DNA of 64,000 nt from Enterococcus sp. CSURQ0835. Lineage in GTDB: Bacteria > Bacillota > Bacilli > Lactobacillales > Enterococcaceae. This document shows, piece by piece, positions 60,601-64,000 of the stretch; the first letter of the stretch is position 1, and each line of letters opens with the position of its first letter. Location of the stretch: NCBI RefSeq assembly GCF_902706605.1, contig NZ_CACSLH010000010.1, forward strand, positions 28,617 through 92,616. The letters are read 5' to 3'. The position numbers and the translations under genes are program-made. Under the pieces are notes generated by a model. It worked only from the letters and a program-made list of their open reading frames with translations, did no database searches and was not told the origin of the DNA.

Positions 60601-61231
60601 CGATCATGTTTTGGCTAGTGGCGAAGACATCAACATCTTTGTGATGGACAATGAACTCTATGCTAATACTGGTGGTCAAATGTCGAAAGCCACGCCAGCT
60701 TCTGCGATCGCGAAATTTGCAGCTGGTGGGAAGAAGACTGCGAAAAAAGATTTAGGTATGATGGCCGCGACTTACGGCAATGTCTATGTCGCCCAAATCG
60801 CGATCGAAGCCAACCCAACGCAAGCCTTGAAGGCAATCGTTGAAGCGGAAAGTTATCCTGGACCTTCCATCATCATCGGCTATGTTCCTTGTATCAATCA
60901 CGGTTTGAAAGGCGGGATGGTCAACTCCATCAAAGAATCCAAACAAGCGGTTGAATCTGGTTATTGGCAATTGTATCGCTACGATCCACGTTTAGCGGCC
61001 AAAGGTAAAGATCCAATGAAAGTCGATTTCAAAAAAGCCGACTTCACTCAGATTCCAGCCTTGTTGAACATGCAAAATCGTTTTGCTGCTTTGCATACAG
61101 TGAAAAAAGATGAAGAAGTCGTGGAAGAAATGTACCAAAAGACCGTCGAAGATATGGAACGGCGCTCTGAAACATACAGCGAATTAGCTGCCATGAAAAA
61201 AAATAAAGACAATGCTAAAGTAAAACATTAA
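57680..61231 (+). CDS. nifJ: Pyruvate:ferredoxin (flavodoxin) oxidoreductase NifJ
   Basis: The 1183-residue protein is a full single-chain PFOR: YPITPSSTMAEVVDEW at the start, 2x[4Fe-4S] ferredoxin domain (CTMCNECSFVCPHAA, CTGCGLCAEACPAS), CAGCGETPYI and a C-terminal TPP-binding domain (GGDGWAYDIGFGG, DNELYANTGGQ). It converts pyruvate and CoA to acetyl-CoA, CO2 and reduced flavodoxin. ATG 57680 overlaps the previous stop by four bases (ATGA) with AGGAAG upstream. It is the natural next step for pyruvate made by DpaL. The last gene of the operon; a terminator follows. Confidence 0.95.
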   Translation: MKKMKTMDGNTAAAYISYAFTEVAAIYPITPSSTMAEVVDEWSVKGQKNIFGEPVKVVEMQSEAGAAGAVHGSLKTGALTSTYTASQGLLLMVPNMYKIAGELLPSVFHVAARAVATNALSIFGDHSDVMSTRSTGFCMLAEAGVQEVMDLSAVAHLASIEGSLPFINFFDGFRTSHELQKIEVLDYDDLKKMMNWEKLAEFRKQAMNPNHPHISGTAQNPDIYFQSRETVNQFYDAMPAIVQKYMQQINALRGTDYDLTTYYGAPDAKEVIISMGSATPVIRQVVDHLNAQGRKVGHINIHLYRPFPKENLLAKLPDTVEKIAVLDRTKEPGADGEPLLLDVQSILYRHPNRPQVIGGRYGIASKDVTPEQIVSVYDELQKSEAEMKPRFTIGINDDVTHLSLPKYEPLDLTPASTFQAKFWGFGSDGTVGANKQAIKIIGDNTDMYAQAYFAYDSKKSGGLTVSHLRFGHEPIDSTYLVEHPNFVGCHNSAYLHKYDLVKGLRDGGTFLLNTVWDEELVKKHLPVNLKRYLAQHNIDFYIIDAMHIAQNNGLGRRINTVMSAAFFEVTDIMDRETFLPLLKGEIEKAYMKKSKTIVEKNWASIDQTFDQLHKVEVPAEWAELAEVAPVMDETRPEFVRNIVDTIDRQQGDDLSVGDLINNGMLGGVMPTGTAAYEKRGIALQVPEWIPEACTMCNECSFVCPHAAIRPFLADDEEMAEAPEGFIVRDFKGKDGLKYRIQVSLEDCTGCGLCAEACPASALVMKDYDEQQAQAVNWAFAMTLRHKENPLKVNSVRGSQFEQPLMEFSGACAGCGETPYIKLLTQLYGDRMMIANTTGCSSIYSASSPVSPYTTNECGQGPAWSNSLFEDNAEYGFGMFTANQVKRHRLYSKVQAVLAQGLGNEDTQALLQDWVDHVDVGEGSQQRAAKAIAALSEENDPALTALLEDQDMFVKTSQWIFGGDGWAYDIGFGGIDHVLASGEDINIFVMDNELYANTGGQMSKATPASAIAKFAAGGKKTAKKDLGMMAATYGNVYVAQIAIEANPTQALKAIVEAESYPGPSIIIGYVPCINHGLKGGMVNSIKESKQAVESGYWQLYRYDPRLAAKGKDPMKVDFKKADFTQIPALLNMQNRFAALHTVKKDEEVVEEMYQKTVEDMERRSETYSELAAMKKNKDNAKVKH

Positions 61232-61264
61232 GCTACGCTAGCAACTGTCAGAATAACTCCTTTG

Positions 61265-61300
61265 CGACTCATCGATCATCTGATCGGTGAGTCGTTTTTT
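61265..61300 (+). terminator. Terminator of the flavodoxin-nifJ operon
   Basis: A 14-bp stem CGACTCATCGATCA (61265-61278) / TGATCGGTGAGTCG (61281-61294; one G-U pair) ends in TTTTTT. Confidence 0.85.
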
Positions 61301-61680
61301 AATAGTCAAGGAGATTATAGCGTTTTGAAGTGGTACAAAGATTGAATTGTCAGTCTTCATGCCACTTTTCAGATTGTCAAAATATCGTAGAAGGATGCAG
61401 ATAGTTGTAAAAAAATGAAATAATTATGTCAACAAGTATAGAGATATTCACTACATACAAGTCAATATATTGCGAGCTCTCTAGAAAGTAGATAACTATC
61501 CTGAAAAAGTAAAAATACAAGTATAAGCATTCATAATACTTGATTAAAAGCGATAAATTTCCCGAGAAGATCAACATTAGATCAATTTACCAATAGAGAA
61601 TATGTTAACTTCACATAAAATTGAACTTATCAAACCTAATGAGATAAGAAACTGTCATAATTATCTTTTTTACATAAAAA
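61301..61680. other. AT-rich intergenic region, no gene seen
   Basis: 380 bases of AT-rich sequence between two terminators of converging transcripts. A 66-residue minus-strand frame without a ribosome site is not credible. No repeat or structured element beyond weak inverted repeats was recognised. Confidence 0.5.
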
Positions 61681-61718
61681 AGTAACGTACGGAATTAAAA
61701 AGCCCTCCATACGTTACT
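61681..61718 (-). terminator. Terminator of the minus-strand serine protease gene
   Basis: AGTAACGTACGGA (61681-61693) pairs with TCCATACGTTACT (61706-61718). On the minus strand it is followed by TTTTTATG. Confidence 0.85.
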
Positions 61719-61754
61719 CCTTTATATTATAAAATATTTAGTCGATTAATTATT

Positions 61755-63101
61755 TTACAGTCCATACCATGCAATACCTTCATATTTCCAACCTGATTTA
61801 ACAAGAGCATCACGTTCATACGTATTTACTGTATAATGATGAGCTCCAGATTTTGCAGAAGGATTGTACAAACGATAAAGAGGTGTTTTTTGACTAGGAT
61901 CTGAATAGAAGGCAATACCTTCATCTTTCCACCCTGATCTAATAAGCATGTCGCGTTCGTTAGCATTCAGTGTATAATGATGATCTCCACCGTTATTTGG
62001 ATTAAACACGCGATAAACTGGGTTACCTTTTGATGGAGCAAACCATGCGAGTCCTTCTGAATTCCAGCCGGATTTTTGCAGCAAATCGACTTCAGCTGAT
62101 TTATTTGTATAAAAGTGTTCACCAGTATTCTTGTTATACATACGATAAATAGATTGGGTGTTATTCAATTCCTCGTTGATCCATCCTTGTATTGCGCTAC
62201 TAATGTACGTACCTCCATTATAAGGTTTAGAAATGCTTTCGAATGTATGGATTGTAACTACTTGATTTTGATTATTGTATACAGGACTGCCACTTTGCCC
62301 CTTGACAGCATCAATTTGATAGTTAATATTTTTGTTATTATTTGCGAATCCTGTAATTTTTCCAGAATCCGTCCACATAGTAGGTTGTCTATCTGATGTG
62401 TATTTATCTCCAGGATATCCTGTAATATTAATCGCTGTCTGAGGAGTTAAGTTGGATGATAATCCCATCCAACCAGACTGTAGCCCAATTGGTTTATTCA
62501 AACGTATCATAGCAATATCATATGGTAATCCTTCATCATATTTTTTAGCTGTTGTAAAACCAGATGAAACTGCAAGTCTAACCTTGCTAGCTTCTCCAAA
62601 CGGAGCAACAGATTTATTTCTACCCGGATAAACATCCACATTTGTAGCCCATTTAGCTTGGTTTTCAATATCATAGACAACATGTGCTGCTGTTAAAACA
62701 GTATCTGGAGCAATGAGAACACCAGTACCGCCTGCGGAACTATTATTACTAAAGAAAGAGTTTATTTGAACAATAGAGGAATATGGAAATGTAGAGGTGT
62801 TAGTAATTTCTCTTCTATTGTCCGGTCCTATAACTTTATTGGGCTCAAACTCTCCTTGAAGAGAGTCTGAATTCTTAGTTGATTCTGTTACACCAGATAG
62901 ACCAGTTTTTGAATTGTTAGTTGTCTGGTATCCTTGCTGACTAGGCGTGTCCACACTTTTTTTATCAGCAGTGATAACTTGTCCATCATCGGTAACCATA
63001 TCATAAGGTGAGGCTGCATCAGAAATGACCGATCCGATCCCTAAAGAGGTCATTATCATAACAAAAATAGATAAAAAAGCTTTCTTTAAATTATTCGTCA
63101 T
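61755..63101 (-). CDS. Secreted trypsin-like serine protease with C-terminal triple repeat
   Basis: The 448-residue protein has a signal peptide (MTNNLKKAFLSIFVMIM), a linker, and a V8/glutamyl-endopeptidase-like fold with the triad: His in LTAAHVVYD, Asp in YDIAMIRLN and Ser in GQSGSPVYN. The last ~128 residues are three repeats starting YRMYNKN, YRVFNPN and YRLYNPS with HFYT, HHYT, HHYT. The ATG at 63101 follows AAGGAG; it overlaps the upstream gene by 11 bases. The repeats probably anchor or localise the protease at the cell surface, as proposed for the nucleotidase at 3527. Substrate unknown. Confidence 0.87.
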   Translation of the reverse strand: MTNNLKKAFLSIFVMIMTSLGIGSVISDAASPYDMVTDDGQVITADKKSVDTPSQQGYQTTNNSKTGLSGVTESTKNSDSLQGEFEPNKVIGPDNRREITNTSTFPYSSIVQINSFFSNNSSAGGTGVLIAPDTVLTAAHVVYDIENQAKWATNVDVYPGRNKSVAPFGEASKVRLAVSSGFTTAKKYDEGLPYDIAMIRLNKPIGLQSGWMGLSSNLTPQTAINITGYPGDKYTSDRQPTMWTDSGKITGFANNNKNINYQIDAVKGQSGSPVYNNQNQVVTIHTFESISKPYNGGTYISSAIQGWINEELNNTQSIYRMYNKNTGEHFYTNKSAEVDLLQKSGWNSEGLAWFAPSKGNPVYRVFNPNNGGDHHYTLNANERDMLIRSGWKDEGIAFYSDPSQKTPLYRLYNPSAKSGAHHYTVNTYERDALVKSGWKYEGIAWYGL

Positions 63102-63921
63102 ACCAAGATACTCCTTCATATTTCCATCCAAGACTAGCTAGCGAATTTTTTTCATTCAAATCTTTCGTGTAGTGATGAGCTCCCGCTTTTGTATTTGGGT
63201 TATAGAGTCGATAGATTGGTTGATCTTTTTGTGCAGAAGAATTAAAACTTACCCCTTCGTCATGCCAACCATGCGCCACTAGCATATTCACTTCAGACTT
63301 GCTAGTTGTATAGTGGTGATCGCCTGCATTGGGATTATAAACTCGATAAACTGGAATCCCATTTGAATAAGCCTTCCAAGCATTGCCTTCAAGTTGCCAA
63401 CCAACTTTTGTTAATGCATTACGTTCAATCGTAGCTTTTGTATAGAAATGCTCCCCACTATTAGGATTATATAAACGGTAGACATCAAGAGTCTCTGGAA
63501 GCACAGTTACAGTGTAATATTCATATTTAGTGGGTGTTTCAAGGTCATCATACTCGTTTCCTAATAGTTCACTGATGGTCGTTTGTGACAACATAATATC
63601 ATAATGAAAAGTTGCAATACCTGGTTTTACTGCTTGCCAGTTGCCATCTTGCCCGAATTTAAAAATCGAGGGATCGCTTGAAGTAAAGTCGACTTTACCC
63701 GTTGTCGAAATTCCATTAATGTTTTTAATTTTGTAATCAAGTTTCCCGCGGTCACCTACATGAACTGTTTCGGGAATATTTTTAATCTCTGCATTTAAAT
63801 CAATTCCAAGACTTTTGGCATTAGCTTGATCTGAAACTGATAAAATGAGTACACCGAGAAAGGCTGTCAGTAAGCTCAACGTTCCCCCAACAATGTGACG
63901 ATTTTTCCTCATTTTTAACAT
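63091..63921 (-). CDS. Secreted protein with Ig-like region and triple repeat
   Basis: The 276-residue protein has a signal peptide ending about ANA-KS. A middle region looks like a BIG2/Ig-like beta domain (HVGDRGKLDYKIKN, FTSSDPSIFKFGQDGNW). The C-terminal three repeats begin YRLYNPNSGEHFYT, YRVYNPNAGDHHYT and YRLYNPNTKAGAHHYT. It has no enzyme motif and may be a binding or adhesion protein. ATG 63921 follows AAGGAGG. It is translationally coupled to the protease gene and probably forms a pair with it. Confidence 0.8.
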   Translation of the reverse strand: MLKMRKNRHIVGGTLSLLTAFLGVLILSVSDQANAKSLGIDLNAEIKNIPETVHVGDRGKLDYKIKNINGISTTGKVDFTSSDPSIFKFGQDGNWQAVKPGIATFHYDIMLSQTTISELLGNEYDDLETPTKYEYYTVTVLPETLDVYRLYNPNSGEHFYTKATIERNALTKVGWQLEGNAWKAYSNGIPVYRVYNPNAGDHHYTTSKSEVNMLVAHGWHDEGVSFNSSAQKDQPIYRLYNPNTKAGAHHYTKDLNEKNSLASLGWKYEGVSWYDE

Positions 63922-64000
63922 AATTTTCCTCCTTAAAATAATGTGTATATTATTACAGAAATATAATAAATGTTTTTTATTGATTATGAAAGTTTTAGAT

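Noticed and set aside
61377..61577. 66-residue minus-strand hydrophobic frame in the AT-rich gap
   Set aside because: It has no ribosome site, low-complexity I/Y/F/L content typical of AT-rich noncoding sequence, and lies between two terminators.
1..64000. rRNA, tRNA, CRISPR arrays, insertion sequences or prophage
   Set aside because: No tRNA cloverleaf, rRNA segment, spaced direct repeats, transposase or integrase sequence was recognised by reading; a dedicated scan would be needed to exclude short remnants.

Overview
The window looks like chromosome of a low-GC Gram-positive bacterium of the Lactobacillales, most likely an Enterococcus. Reasons: AT-rich spacers, strong AGGAGG-type ribosome sites with frequent GTG/TTG starts, Rex next to a YdiF-type ABC-F ATPase, PTS sugar uptake, cre-like CcpA sites, and a selenium-dependent molybdenum hydroxylase (SDMH) locus of the type known from Enterococcus faecalis. 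The species is an inference. No rRNA, tRNA, CRISPR array, transposase or phage gene was seen.

Layout. 1-2.8 kb: end of an alpha-glucoside PTS EIIBC gene and a GH4 phospho-alpha-glucosidase. 2.8-12.6 kb: ordinary genes (NUDIX, secreted 5'-nucleotidase, GNAT, a frameshifted cysteine peptidase, ABC-F ATPase, rex, two envelope proteins). 12.6-16.1 kb: molybdopterin synthesis (moeB, moaC, moaE-moaD-moaA). 16.6-21.9 kb: three-subunit xanthine dehydrogenase xdhABC plus a purine permease. 22.3-29.6 kb: formate/nitrite channel, a MobB-like P-loop protein, an NAD-linked formate dehydrogenase (NuoE-, NuoF- and FdhA-like) and moeA. 29.8-34.4 kb: a molybdopterin-binding protein, modB-modC-mogA, an orphan HicB-like gene, and modA in inverted orientation. 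34.7-37.2 kb: xdhC-like, yqeC and yqeB, maturation genes for labile-selenium Mo hydroxylases. 37.3-50.7 kb: a YheO-type regulator divergent from ssnA-ygfK-hydA-dpaL-ygeY-ygeW-arcC-ridA-permease. 51.0-54.6 kb: short ModE-like regulator, fused selenium-dependent xanthine dehydrogenase, MocA-like nucleotidyltransferase. 55.0-61.2 kb: flavodoxin, two Nfn/glutamate-synthase-like flavoproteins and pyruvate:flavodoxin oxidoreductase. 61.7-63.9 kb: two overlapping secreted proteins on the minus strand.

How it fits together (inference from family knowledge). About 45 kb (16.6-61.2 kb) reads as one anaerobic purine/ureide catabolic island with its own molybdate uptake, cofactor synthesis and selenium maturation. 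Purines enter by two NCS2 permeases and are oxidised by two different xanthine dehydrogenases. Ring-opened products pass through SsnA, HydA, YgeY and YgeW. Diaminopropionate ammonia-lyase gives pyruvate and ammonia, and carbamate kinase makes ATP from carbamoyl phosphate. Pyruvate can feed the oxidoreductase at the right end, with electrons passing by flavodoxin to the Nfn-like pair, while formate is moved or oxidised by the FNT/formate dehydrogenase unit. cre-like sites stand before six of these transcription units, and an AT-rich dyad recurs near several promoters.

A second theme is a three-repeat C-terminal module (DUF5648-like) carried by three secreted proteins at opposite ends of the window. 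It has the same repeat order each time, so it behaves as one mobile domain.
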